Of a stretch of DNA of 31,862 nt, positions 22,401 to 28,510 are shown in pieces (within the stretch, counting starts at the first letter, position 1; each line of letters opens with the position of its first letter). Position numbers and translations under genes: made by a program. Origin of the DNA: Sergeia podlipaevii (lineage: Eukaryota; Euglenozoa; Kinetoplastea; Trypanosomatida; Trypanosomatidae); the NCBI GenBank assembly GCA_030849805.1, contig JASANZ010002002.1, positions 1 through 31,862 on the forward strand. The letters are read 5' to 3'. The notes beneath the pieces are model-generated. The model was not told the DNA's origin, did no database searches, and saw only the letters and a list, made by a program, of their open reading frames with translations.

Positions 22401-23001
22401 CAACACAGCACGGACGCATTTCGTAGGTGTCAGCCCCCTCGTCGTAGTGCACACCTTCGGCGGGCAAGAAGCGACCGCTATCGTTTCCATCATCGTTCGC
22501 GATCTCCATCCACTCGCTGGGATTCCGGCAGTCATACGAAGTGTCGTCGAATAGCTCCAGTGGAATGCGGAAGCTGCTCTGCTGGGCAAGGTCCCGCAGC
22601 GTAAAGCCGCTTACCGCTACTAGCCTCGCTACATTCTGAGAGTCGTACAAGCGCCGACGTCGTTCGATCTCAATCTTGCGTGGAACGGAGCCACGCACGT
22701 ATTCGTACGGCACCTGCACCTTCGGCTCGAAGGCCGACTGGTGAGCTTCCGGAAACAGCAGAGCGGATTCCTTATACGTGCTGCTGATGGGGATGTTAGT
22801 GTCTGCAATATAAGTGCTTTGCTGCTGTCTGCCACTTGGAGAAAGCGGACCATCGGCTGTGGTCGGTGTTCCTTGGTTGCTGTACCCCATTGTCCTCATA
22901 GGCGAAAAGGCAGAACTCCCACAGGCTGCTGTGGTGCTCGTTTGCAACTGAGCACACAGCGCCTCTTCGTTCGGGTCTGGACGGAGAAAACTACGAAGCA
23001 T
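10429..23001 (-). CDS. DNAH1: Axonemal inner-arm dynein heavy chain, DNAH1 (IAD-d) type
   Basis: The protein has 4,190 residues, the usual size of a single-headed inner-arm dynein (about 4,000-4,300). Order: N-terminal tail; linker; AAA1 with P-loop GPAGTGKT (1478-1485) and a CFDEFNR Walker B; AAA2 GPAGGGKT (1759-1766); AAA3 GPTGTGKS (2137-2144); AAA4 GIGGSGRKS with Lys2493; a stalk of two coiled coils (about 2735-3055) around a microtubule-binding domain near the YQNPPKGV segment (about 2857); AAA5 and AAA6; and a full C-terminal domain with GFFFPQAFLTGTLQN. All four P-loop lysines are present. The DNAH1 assignment rests on segments resembling human DNAH1 as I remember it: PRKIEIERRRRLY and LELFDDTSYDCR near the N-terminus, QLSSQDHYDFGMRAV after AAA1, and CPVYKTLTRAGTLSTTGHST near the end. 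The motor slides outer-doublet microtubules in the flagellum. The first 90 or so residues are low in complexity. No frameshift is visible across 12.6 kb. The ATG at 23001 is the first in frame after the acceptor. Confidence 0.97.
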   Translation of the reverse strand: MLRSFLRPDPNEEALCAQLQTSTTAACGSSAFSPMRTMGYSNQGTPTTADGPLSPSGRQQQSTYIADTNIPISSTYKESALLFPEAHQSAFEPKVQVPYEYVRGSVPRKIEIERRRRLYDSQNVARLVAVSGFTLRDLAQQSSFRIPLELFDDTSYDCRNPSEWMEIANDDGNDSGRFLPAEGVHYDEGADTYEMRPCCVVDWDEAKNEVMVVWNTKKTPLSRTQSLPRIFVRLIAEDPIVYAQRLANAQKQREKATAWILYRLCCDAMPVEGLEQLDDRLAARLRYLGTCIPQLSESVFPDVRARVENLVSEITLEWQRSHNRILLQDRMKRDDAVLRMVARTTHMNLEELMNGPNVAIERSERGDPNTVIEIDCENFNFEERESAFTFSTYFTQPEVVTALTGVKRECIKVLEGSLFDLPKERQMPLSEFERRQRDHMAAVTNYLKNEWLQNICDVVTQSFKSAGKGWLNVKEGKQDIYEMSKLKKFFSTVKFMMEDTLFELVYTSLRAFAEFFEEVSEFTVHVIDMNNVDNKWPGSDADDCVEKQPLFTINLVESNDRFAYCISFADFEKTIVDLFNAAILCTVAVPQVERYVMTHYFWRRDGDGPFLDSVKQEEEHVRSLRERVRASVQYSLSPLQAYLDTYDELLPLVRLKKEAFIASYAEEEHSMEEMKEEIVKHLKAKKVVAERIPPFLTVGNYVVDCQSFSYVMSKKEGDLAKLVMQLIGKLAKRQTMTIREEFGKIVRQLEKQPQSPEKLYELYGFIESMVEQVTELTGNIEEMRQYYALLESFQFELTDDESRYKWEAIGWPRQLALRTQAVRKTLEVTQEELHTRMQREQEEFSKRVEQLQRVVATFSKHTESSEADKVAAEVKTHNIEIRQCIDTARAINSDQRLFGDKLTDYRNVFELDKEFKPYSDLWLTTYNWQESYRRWHTDAFETLDPDEIENTTTAAFKTMTSLAKTFKDKTATLKIVEEIREKVELFKPWVPITTSLRHPGMKERHWKGLSELLNMKLVPGETITLLEDCEPLLAHRDQIVSFCEVAAKESQIEKALKDMRTKWDSKVFSIEAYKETGTYILKDTSEVVELLDEHLNLTQQLQFSPFKAYFDEAINDWDRSLNLISDVLEQWMECQRAWRYLEPIFNSDDIAMQLPKLSKLFEKVDKTWRRTMGSANSQPEVLEFCIGTNKLLDHLRESNRLLEEVQRGLNDYLADKRQTFPRFYFLSDEELLEILSQAKEVRRIDANIAKLFEFISTLEWNDANHIIGYYSGDGEHVPAVEPVIPEGNVEVWLGAVESMMKAAVHKQVELSFHSYMSTPRAKWVLNWPAQAVIAVSQIYWTQGCEESLASKGNVKAYYDVLDKQLFELVDVVQSPLTNMQRINMGALITIEVHAKDTVDSMKSMKVSSVNSFEWMKQLRFYFDLSDNYCHIRQVDAHFVYGGEYLGNTGRLVVTPLTDRIYLTLTGALALCLGGAPAGPAGTGKTETTKDLAKALAKQCVVFNCQEGMTYLSMAKFFKGLGWTGAWACFDEFNRIDVEVLSVVAQQVTDLQQACSSKQYRIVFEDSDIIVDPTHAIFITMNPGYAGRTELPDNLKVLFRPVACMVPDYAMIGEIRLFSYGYKKARALAQKMVMTFKLSSEQLSSQDHYDFGMRAVNTVISAAGLNKRENPTGDEDVLLLRALRDSNVPKFLKDDIVLFEGIISDLFPGTQLPSTDYGLMVELLKNAVTEVNLQPVPVFIEKCLQLYDVTTLRHGLMLVGPAGGGKTTAYTSLQAALTECAARQAKGQDVGPREFMKVYTHICNPKAVTMDQLYGAYDENGEWKDGILCILFRRAAKYGDEGNLIGKQWVMFDGPVDALWIESMNTVLDENKKLCLVSGEIIQMNRDMTMMFEVEDLAVASPATVSRCGMIYLDPTTCVPTYASIATWASTLPRYMESQADTLKALADTYLHELVLFVRAELKEYVPSTNSGLIYSFFRMMQGYVKAFEAPKVPPNQPPLTPERLEALDGAIRQLFFFSLLWSVGASCDEDGRQRFSVKLVEMIRASGHEECLPPLKSAEEAGGEAETLYDYCYQFYALPQDEDEVAQWVHWRELRPSFEVSRGMKFEDIIVPTVDNTRQNYVLKHLMMQKFNVVSVGPTGTGKSVSVSKLVLGGAMPNTFLGLNFTFSAQTKASVLQDGLMAKFDKRRSHVYGAPAGKHFIVFIDDANLPQKEKYGAQPPLELLRQLLGQGGFYSHTGGIKWSSIIDTSMALAMGPPGGGRSRVSNRFMRFFNYVSFPEMSSQSKRDILNTIVSGGFTQRGISDNLRKLSGSLVESTLRLFKKCCKTFLPTPAHVHYSFNMRDVMRVFPMIYNSDSKAVHNEAALVKLWMHEAQRVFYDRLIDDTDKGTFVSFLNEELAELDMKQNFEQLVEADRLIFGDFVNSSGLYEQVKDLEMLTTRFNELLETYNDENETKMDLVLFLDAIEHVCRISRVLRLPNGNCLLLGIGGSGRKSLTRLACHLIPDMEVFTVEITKNFGVREWHESIAKLLLDCGKDDKKRTFLFSDTQLVQPTFLEDVAGLLIAGDIPNLFEDQDIELINDKFRGVCLSENLPTTKVSVYARFIKEVRANLHIVLAFSPIGEVFRTRMRMFPSLISCCTIDWFAEWPAEALLSVANAQLGIAADAADAERKKTGGKSAVEGAATSETLSDCFKSFHLSASEVTEQFFVETRRRSYVTPTSYLSLLTNFTAMVTKKRKFLLSQRSRLENGLEKLRDTEERVAELEAQLRQQQPVLEAKKVEIKAIMERLAVDKAEASVKEAEARKEENAATLKAEECAKMRRECADRLAEAEPALAEAVKVLSKIKASEISELNKYQNPPKGVQYVMEAVALLLTFGNCPKEFYTGPAGGKKTPDWWLCAKSYMKDANRLLDMLVQSHERGGFNRDAMDVPLIEKVKVYYENEEFLPEKVKSVSVPCMAMCLWVRAMYQWFFVNREIQPLREKLASAEAELAKVTEALRDTRAILDHVIAAVAALEKKYSDALDTQTALENEMEQTSLKLQRAARLIDGLGGEKTRWVDLVAQYKAEEECVVGDMLVAAATTAYCGPLTGVYRKQLLDAWTKKLAEVGIATSEHADLVSTSGDPVLIQEWQLCGLPTDSLSTENAIIMTSSRNWPLLIDPQGQANAWIRNIHREDNLQVCKASNDRFMKVIENSIRLGLPCLLENVGDSLEAALEPVLLKNIFMIGSTPHVRIGDSAIPYDSSFKLYMTTKLPNPSYTPETIVTVSLLNFFITPTGLEDQLLGKTVERERNDLEQEKQKLTRDSADKNRELKELQHNILRMLEEAEGDILEQEELILTLEKSKTKSTEINDDLLKAKETERIIDETRNKYRPHAVRGSLLFFCVAQLSIVDPMYQFSLQWFFNLFLNSIDNSEKAEEVEQRVTNLMDCFTYSFYSNVCRSLFEKHKLTFSFYLCASIIEHRGDIDEAEYRYLLTGPTGSGGTAPNPAPEWLTESSWNEVQFVAGHLPNFKGFDTHVTKLIMHYKQLFDSNDADSFPLAGEYGGKETPMQRLVVTRCFRKDKVSPAIQQFVKHYIGERYIIVPQFDLMDAYKDSDSLTPLIFINSPGSDPMNDLLRFAETMRMAKKLDKVSLGQGQGKKAEELISGARDKGQWVLLQNCHLATSWMPTLEAIVESFTPETVKKEFRLWLTSMPSDSFPVAVLQIAVKMTNEPPMGLRANVTRSYYGFTNEDLEHEDKPDDYKKMVFSLCLFHGVIQERRKFGSLGFNIAYEFNDSDRNVCLLQLRKFLSMYDDIPYDVLTFLTGEINYGGRVTDDWDRRCLMTMITHYMTPNVLKMDYHFSPSGTYRTIEPGNRNYYLEELNAWPLNPLPEVFGLHDNADITCAQNNTQSILSTVLALVSRGGAGASASSRDQILMSTAKGIESKLPQPFNLAEFSAKYPTCYEESMNTVLVQEAGRYNKLLKSIQTTLSEFSKAIRGEVVMSAELDAVGSSFFINSVPASWAALAYPSLKPLSSWVDDLVRRTQFVQDWYDHGAPALFWIGGFFFPQAFLTGTLQNYARQVQKAIDTISFSFTLQEPGVDVKAGARPENGALIYGLYIEGARWDAATRTLTESRPKELYVEMPVIHLDPVVNRVANPEDYVCPVYKTLTRAGTLSTTGHSTNFVLPIEIPTDVSPSHWIERGVACVVSLNF

Positions 23002-23101
23002 CTTGTATTACCTTCGTATTTTTTTTTCTCTCTTTCTATATGTATCACACACTAAGTGCACGCGCTGGAAAGATATCCTGCCTCTACCACAACACCAATA
23101 G

Positions 23102-23126
23102 CTAAAAAAAAAAAAAAAAAAAAAAA
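23102..23126 (-). promoter_or_regulatory. Probable SL trans-splice acceptor of the dynein gene
   Basis: A run of 23 T on the minus strand (A at 23104-23126 on plus) is followed at once by AG (23103-23102). The leader to the ATG is about 100 nt and contains a purine-rich stretch with nine A. The run length may vary between reads or strains. Confidence 0.65.
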
Positions 23127-24289
23127 CCTTTTCCTAAACTACAATGCCTGGTTGTAATCGGAAAAATTGTCTTCTCTTTTATATAGGGTGTGTATGTATA
23201 TGTATGTTTGTGTGTGTGTGTCACGTGTTTGGTCAGGAAGAAAAAAAAAGCGGTGCAAATACGTGTCTGTCTTCTCTCGCACAAAAGTAAAAAATTAAAG
23301 AGAAAAGAATCCTATATACACGAGTGATTGAAGGAGGAAAGAAATAATAAATATATATATATATGATTTGGTATTCCCAGATGCACACAAGATGTGTGTG
23401 TTTGGAAATGTATGGGGGTGGGTATCTTGACTTTTTAAAATATATATTTACTTTCCTTAGATACGTTGTACGGGTTTTCAGAACCCCTTCAACAACAGGA
23501 AGCCAATAGCAGAAAGAGTTAGAGAAAAGAAAAAAAAAGGAGAAAAGAGAAGAAGAAATGAAGTTAGACTCGATGACGGCCACACGCAGAGCGAAACCAC
23601 AGACATCTTCGCATATGCATATCAAAGAACAAGGAAAGATGTACATTCAGAAGAAGAAAAAAAAGAAATACTGCAAGAGAAACGTCAATAAAAGAGGCTT
23701 CGATAGACGCGCAAGATCCACACACACACACATATGCACACAATAATTCAAAAAAAAAAAAAAAAGATATCTGAATCAACCATGACGATGCTTTAAAAAA
23801 AGAAGGAAAATCGAAAGCAAGAGAAAGAAAATAAGTTTCACTGTGGAGATACTTAACACAAAAAAAATACCTCTTTCTTCCCTACACAAGCACACAATAT
23901 TCATGTGAATTAAAAAGAAAAAAGCAAACACAACAGCAGAAAAAAAAAGAGGAAATTAAGAAAGATGGGCCTGCAATACGGCACACCTACCGTACATGAG
24001 GTTATTCTTCATTTACAAGGCACACCATGCACACACCATCACTCTCTCTACATATGCACGTAGCACTGAATATGGCGTTTGGATCTACTTAAGTTATAAT
24101 ATACGCCTCCGCTCTCCCTCCCCCCCCCAACAAAAAAAAACAATAATAACAATAATAAATGGGTGCTGAGGTAAAGGCTGTGATAATATCTCGAAAAAGG
24201 GCCACATTTCATTTTTTTTTCCTATTTTTCGAAAAGAAGAAAAATGGCGCTGTTCTCCCTCGGTTCACTGCATCCACAACTGATCTCCA
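23127..24289. other. Spacer between ULK4-like gene and dynein gene, no gene seen
   Basis: AT-rich spacer with GT, AT and CA dinucleotide runs (about 23209-23221, 23350-23362 and 23720-23731), A-runs near 23751-23765, a C-run near 24120-24128 and AAT triplets near 24140-24160. Open frames are short and biased by repeats. The right part is presumably the 3' UTR of the ULK4-like gene. Confidence 0.55.
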
Positions 24290-27200
24290 CTATATTCCTA
24301 GTGAATTGACGATCTTGGCGGCTGCAACCTGCACTGCGCGTGGCCACACAGAAGTAGCCGCGGAGGCCTCCTTGAGAACGCTCGTAAAGCGTCCATCCGC
24401 AGCAATTGTCCGCTTGTCTGGGCCTCCCTGTTGTAGCTCCAGCGCGCTCTGCATGGCCTTCAACATATATCTGACAGTCTCCACGTTTTCTGAATCAGTA
24501 TGTGGCATCATCAGCGCACGGCGGACGGTGTCTGCCCCGCGCATTGTCAGCATCACCTTCTGCGCCTCAGTGGAGCACGGCACCAGAGCGGTCACAACCT
24601 TTGCAGCAAAAAGAGCAGCGGTGGAGCCACCATCACCACCAGCCAGAGGTAAAAACACGGTGTCGAGTGCATCGTGCTGCAAGAGCTCCTCGCACTGCTG
24701 CGCTGCGCACGACTTCGAATCGGCGAAGGCTTTCTCCAAAATAAAAGCAGCGAACTCGCAACAGCACTCGCTAAGATCATCCTGATTGTTCTTTAGGGAA
24801 GCCGAGAGCGTGCGCACGAGCAGCGAGGGTACGTGCTCCGCTGTGTAACAGGAAAGGTACTGCTTCTGCTGGTGAGCCGACGCGTTGGCGATGCACGTGA
24901 AAAGTAGCGTAAAGGCGGAGAGCAAGTCCGCTTGTGGTGTGTTACTAATGTACGCAATCACAGCGGACAGTACCTCGTCGGTGCACGCGTGGGTGAGAGT
25001 ATCTGTGGAGCATCTGCCACAGGCAACGAGCAGGCAAAGAGTACGGGAAGGGGTGGGATTCATGGAGCCGAGTAGTGAGGGAAGTACCGCCGCAACGGTG
25101 TCCGCCACACGCGTGCAGGTACTGGTGATGTCCTCTCTAAACTTGTCCACGGTACGGGGCTTGACCGCTGTGGCGCCACTTGGCCCCAACCCGGTGCTGT
25201 TCACAAAGGAGGCCACGAGAGAAGTGAAGAACCGTAGCGCTGCGAAGCGGCGTGCCTCATCCTTGCGGCGCAGCATGTCAAAGAAAGGCCGTGTAAGGTA
25301 CAAGCAGATAGGCTCCCAATACGTTGCCACCGTGCTTGGGTTCTGCACAATGCGTTCAATGAGCGTCATGAACTCATTTTCGTAAGCGCCGTACATGGAG
25401 TTGCTGAGAGACTTGTCGACACATTCCTCAAGGCTTGTGAAAACAGAAGGCTGCAGTCGCGTAAGCTTCTGCACCGTCGACGAGTCTAGCAGTTCCTGGA
25501 TGGCCGCAAGGTTGAGAGGGGTTGTGGAAGAGGAGACGCGCTTGCGCACTTCGCCCAGCTTATCAGCGATGAAAGCCCCAATGATCGCGCAAAATATAGT
25601 ACCGCAGCGTTGCACGTATGCATCGCTGTCCATCAGCAGCCTATCAAGAAAGATGACGTTCCGACTGCTACTGCACACCCGTGCAAAGGTGGAGTTCCCA
25701 ACGCACACTACCAGGGCGACAAGCGTAAGCACCTTACCTCGTGTCGACGACGGAAGCTTATCGCAATTGTTACAGAGACTCTCAATGAGTTCCTCGATAA
25801 TGGCGTCCAGTTCCTGGAACATGAAGGTGCCTTCGGTTCTAGAGAGCGTTGTGGGGCCAAGAACTACTGCCATCCCAGCAGGCAGAACGCGAGGCGGGCT
25901 CACTTCCGGCACTGACTTCTTGACGGGAGTCCAAAGCGCCATGCATGGGTGCTGTGTGGCTTGCATGCACTTGAGAAAGCAAAAGCACACAAAACTTAGC
26001 ATTAACTGCGGTACCCGACTCTGGGTCGTGCTGCCCATGATGGAAGGAAACGCTGAAAGCGGAGCCTCGCTGGAATCCACCATGCGAGGAAGAAGAGAGT
26101 CTGCCAGCATGCTGACCTTCATCGCGGCGCAGAGGGCGGTAGTCTTAATGTGCTCAGAAACAGCGGACTGGAAAGACATGGCGTAGACGGCTAAGAGACG
26201 ATTCAGCACCTCTTCGCATGCAAAGGCTACTGCAATGAAATGGGCACCTGGAACAGAGCACATGTTCTCAATCGCCTTGACTGCGTAGTGTCGCATGATC
26301 TCATCGTCAGAGTCCAACGCGCCAATGTACACCCGCCGGACGTCCATTGGGCTGACCCTCCACGCAGTCTGATTACTACCTGTCTGCATCACAATGTAGA
26401 AGAGCAGCTCACCAACGCAAGCAAACAGCTTACGCCGCACTCTAATGTTCGTCTCCGACATCACAAGCTGCAGGAGCTGTGGGAAGATGCCAGAATTGGC
26501 GAGGTCTATGAGGATAAAGGTGGCGTGGCGTACAAGGAGGCCCATGATAATCGCAGCGGAACATCGCAGTGCAGCGCGCGTCTCACGCTGCTGGCACAAG
26601 CGAATGCACAATGTCATTATGGAGCTGTTCACAATGGTGTTGGCGATAGTGACATCGGGGCAGATAGTCTCCAAGTAGTGAAGTATATTCAGGCGCTCCT
26701 CGTCTGGCACTGAAGGGGCTAAACGGCGGTATATCGACGTGATGTAAGGGGTCACATCCGTACGACTCTCCATAATCGTCTTGAGCTCCTGCAGCGCGTA
26801 CACACGCACTCCAAGACTTTCCCTGTCATACGTGGGCAAGGCGTAACGCTCGATACGCGGGTTCATCACCAAGGGTCGCACACACCCATCACTGGGAAGG
26901 AAGAGCTCCGGCACAAGGTCAAGTTTGCCTATTAGATCGCCAGCATATTCATCTACCTGTGCTTTAGTAAGACGTTGATCCAGCGACATGCTCCCGGTCA
27001 AAGCGCCAGTCCCTTTCCCACTCTTGAGCTTGCTACTAGCGGGTGCAACGGCATTGGTGTCTGGTGCTGCTCTTGCCCCGAAGCTCTTGCGTGGACCTGC
27101 GAGAGGGACCATGACGTCCTCGGTAAGTCCTGTGCGACCCACAACGGTGTTGGCAACCACACCGTTGCTGTTGTGTGGCCGCAGCGTTCCGGTTGCTGCC

Positions 27201-28444
27201 CTACCTCCCCCCTTCGCACCTGTTAGTACTGGCGTGACGCTTGGCGGCCCAGCACTACGTACATTAGAGGCGTTTCTGCGTGTATCCGCGGAGTTGTTCC
27301 TCCCGGTTGTTGTCGCCCCTGCCGCTTTGGATGCAGACGCCGCTGCTGCTGCTGCCCCTGCCCCCTCCAACGCCGGCACTGCAGTGCTAGAGCCTACCGA
27401 ATTCAGTAACTGGAGCTCCTGCTGCTCTGTCAGCTTGAGAGGTGAAAAATCCACTTCCCGTGACAGTTGTACCTCGTGAGGCATATCCTCATCGTTAATG
27501 CTGCCGCCTTCGCCAGGTGCTGGCGTGCGGGCCCTCGCCACCATGGCACGAATGCTATCAGCAATCTCCCCCTCTGTTGCCCATCCACGACGCCCAGCCC
27601 TCTCCTGCTGGTATCTCTCAAACGCTGGCTGTGCTGGCAGACAGCGGTGTGCTTGCTGCTGCCCCTCCGCAACCGTAGCTAGACGGCCTTCCCAGAAAGT
27701 AGAAGTGATTACATCCTCCCAGGTGGCGCGCTGCAGAGGGTCCTTCACAAGAAGTTTGGCGATGAGATCTGCCAGTGCTTCACTGACATCGTTGATGGGT
27801 GCAGGAGGACCACGTAAAAGAGAGTCTAAAAAAGCGCTGACAGTTGCTCCGGTGAACGGGGTAGTACCACAAGTCATCTCGAATAGAAGACAACCAAAGG
27901 CCCAGAGATCGGTCGCGACAGAGAGAACCCCGCCAACCTCTGGCACGAAGAGTTCTGGCGCCATGTACAGTGGCACACCAGAGAGTTTCTGCGCAGCAGT
28001 ATTCTCAAAGGAGCAGGCAACGCCAAAGTCGTAAAACCGCAGCGACACCGTATCGTCTAAAAGCAACTTCCCCGGGGAAATGTTATTCAACAAGATACCG
28101 TTCATGTGCATGAATAACAGTCCTTCAGCTACGTCGGCACCGTACGCACGAACCGTGGCTTTCTTGAGACGTTTCTCCGTTGCGAGGATGGTGCGGAGGT
28201 CACCACCCACGCAAAGCTCTGAGATGAGCCACATGTGATGCCCGGTCTCATACCAATTATGAAAGCCTACCACACTGGGGTGGTTCAAGGCACGCAGATG
28301 CGCGACAGAGTTAAGAAGTCGACGGCGAGAACACTTGTCGAGGGAGGAAATAGCAAAATAGTCTAGCGTAGAGCGCTTACGGCCCTTGTACACAATACCT
28401 AGGCTTCCCTTGCCCACCTCATCGCTCAGTTGGTAGTTGTTCAT
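24290..28444 (-). CDS. ULK4: ULK4-type pseudokinase with C-terminal armadillo/HEAT-like repeats
   Basis: The protein has 1,384 residues (human ULK4 is about 1,275). The N-terminal kinase fold spans residues 4-251: glycine loop GKGSLG (11-16), then FAIS where VAIK is expected, so the anchoring Lys is Ser33. The HRD position reads LNN (119-121), so the catalytic Asp is Asn121, and the metal-site Asn is Lys126. DFG (139-141) and APE (162-164) are kept. The WYETGHHMWLISELCVGG and NISPGKLLL segments closely follow ULK4. A low-complexity linker with alanine runs (about 345-500) leads to PSDGCVRPLVMNPRIE (about 516-531), a stretch ULK4 also has, and then leucine-rich helices to the end, as in ULK4's armadillo-like part. 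ULK4 is a scaffold pseudokinase that works with Fused/STK36 in building the motile axoneme, shown in Leishmania. STK36 is not in the window. Fused/STK36 itself is unlikely because it keeps an active HRD. Confidence 0.9.
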   Translation of the reverse strand: MNNYQLSDEVGKGSLGIVYKGRKRSTLDYFAISSLDKCSRRRLLNSVAHLRALNHPSVVGFHNWYETGHHMWLISELCVGGDLRTILATEKRLKKATVRAYGADVAEGLLFMHMNGILLNNISPGKLLLDDTVSLRFYDFGVACSFENTAAQKLSGVPLYMAPELFVPEVGGVLSVATDLWAFGCLLFEMTCGTTPFTGATVSAFLDSLLRGPPAPINDVSEALADLIAKLLVKDPLQRATWEDVITSTFWEGRLATVAEGQQQAHRCLPAQPAFERYQQERAGRRGWATEGEIADSIRAMVARARTPAPGEGGSINDEDMPHEVQLSREVDFSPLKLTEQQELQLLNSVGSSTAVPALEGAGAAAAAASASKAAGATTTGRNNSADTRRNASNVRSAGPPSVTPVLTGAKGGGRAATGTLRPHNSNGVVANTVVGRTGLTEDVMVPLAGPRKSFGARAAPDTNAVAPASSKLKSGKGTGALTGSMSLDQRLTKAQVDEYAGDLIGKLDLVPELFLPSDGCVRPLVMNPRIERYALPTYDRESLGVRVYALQELKTIMESRTDVTPYITSIYRRLAPSVPDEERLNILHYLETICPDVTIANTIVNSSIMTLCIRLCQQRETRAALRCSAAIIMGLLVRHATFILIDLANSGIFPQLLQLVMSETNIRVRRKLFACVGELLFYIVMQTGSNQTAWRVSPMDVRRVYIGALDSDDEIMRHYAVKAIENMCSVPGAHFIAVAFACEEVLNRLLAVYAMSFQSAVSEHIKTTALCAAMKVSMLADSLLPRMVDSSEAPLSAFPSIMGSTTQSRVPQLMLSFVCFCFLKCMQATQHPCMALWTPVKKSVPEVSPPRVLPAGMAVVLGPTTLSRTEGTFMFQELDAIIEELIESLCNNCDKLPSSTRGKVLTLVALVVCVGNSTFARVCSSSRNVIFLDRLLMDSDAYVQRCGTIFCAIIGAFIADKLGEVRKRVSSSTTPLNLAAIQELLDSSTVQKLTRLQPSVFTSLEECVDKSLSNSMYGAYENEFMTLIERIVQNPSTVATYWEPICLYLTRPFFDMLRRKDEARRFAALRFFTSLVASFVNSTGLGPSGATAVKPRTVDKFREDITSTCTRVADTVAAVLPSLLGSMNPTPSRTLCLLVACGRCSTDTLTHACTDEVLSAVIAYISNTPQADLLSAFTLLFTCIANASAHQQKQYLSCYTAEHVPSLLVRTLSASLKNNQDDLSECCCEFAAFILEKAFADSKSCAAQQCEELLQHDALDTVFLPLAGGDGGSTAALFAAKVVTALVPCSTEAQKVMLTMRGADTVRRALMMPHTDSENVETVRYMLKAMQSALELQQGGPDKRTIAADGRFTSVLKEASAATSVWPRAVQVAAAKIVNSLGI

Positions 28445-28466
28445 ACTTTTTTTTTATTGCCTTCTT

Positions 28467-28510
28467 CTCGTTTGCAATATTCAACAGCAGTAGAAAAAAA
28501 AAAATAAGCA
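28467..28510 (-). promoter_or_regulatory. Probable SL trans-splice acceptor of the ULK4-like gene
   Basis: A T-rich tract on the minus strand (A-run on plus at about 28494-28504) is followed by pyrimidine-rich sequence and the first AG at 28468-28467, leaving 22 nt before the ATG at 28444. That leader is purine-rich with nine A. Confidence 0.6.

Noticed and set aside
10429..23001. Possible frameshift or pseudogene in the 12.6-kb dynein gene
   Set aside because: All domains occur in order with intact P-loops, stalk and C-terminus in one open frame.
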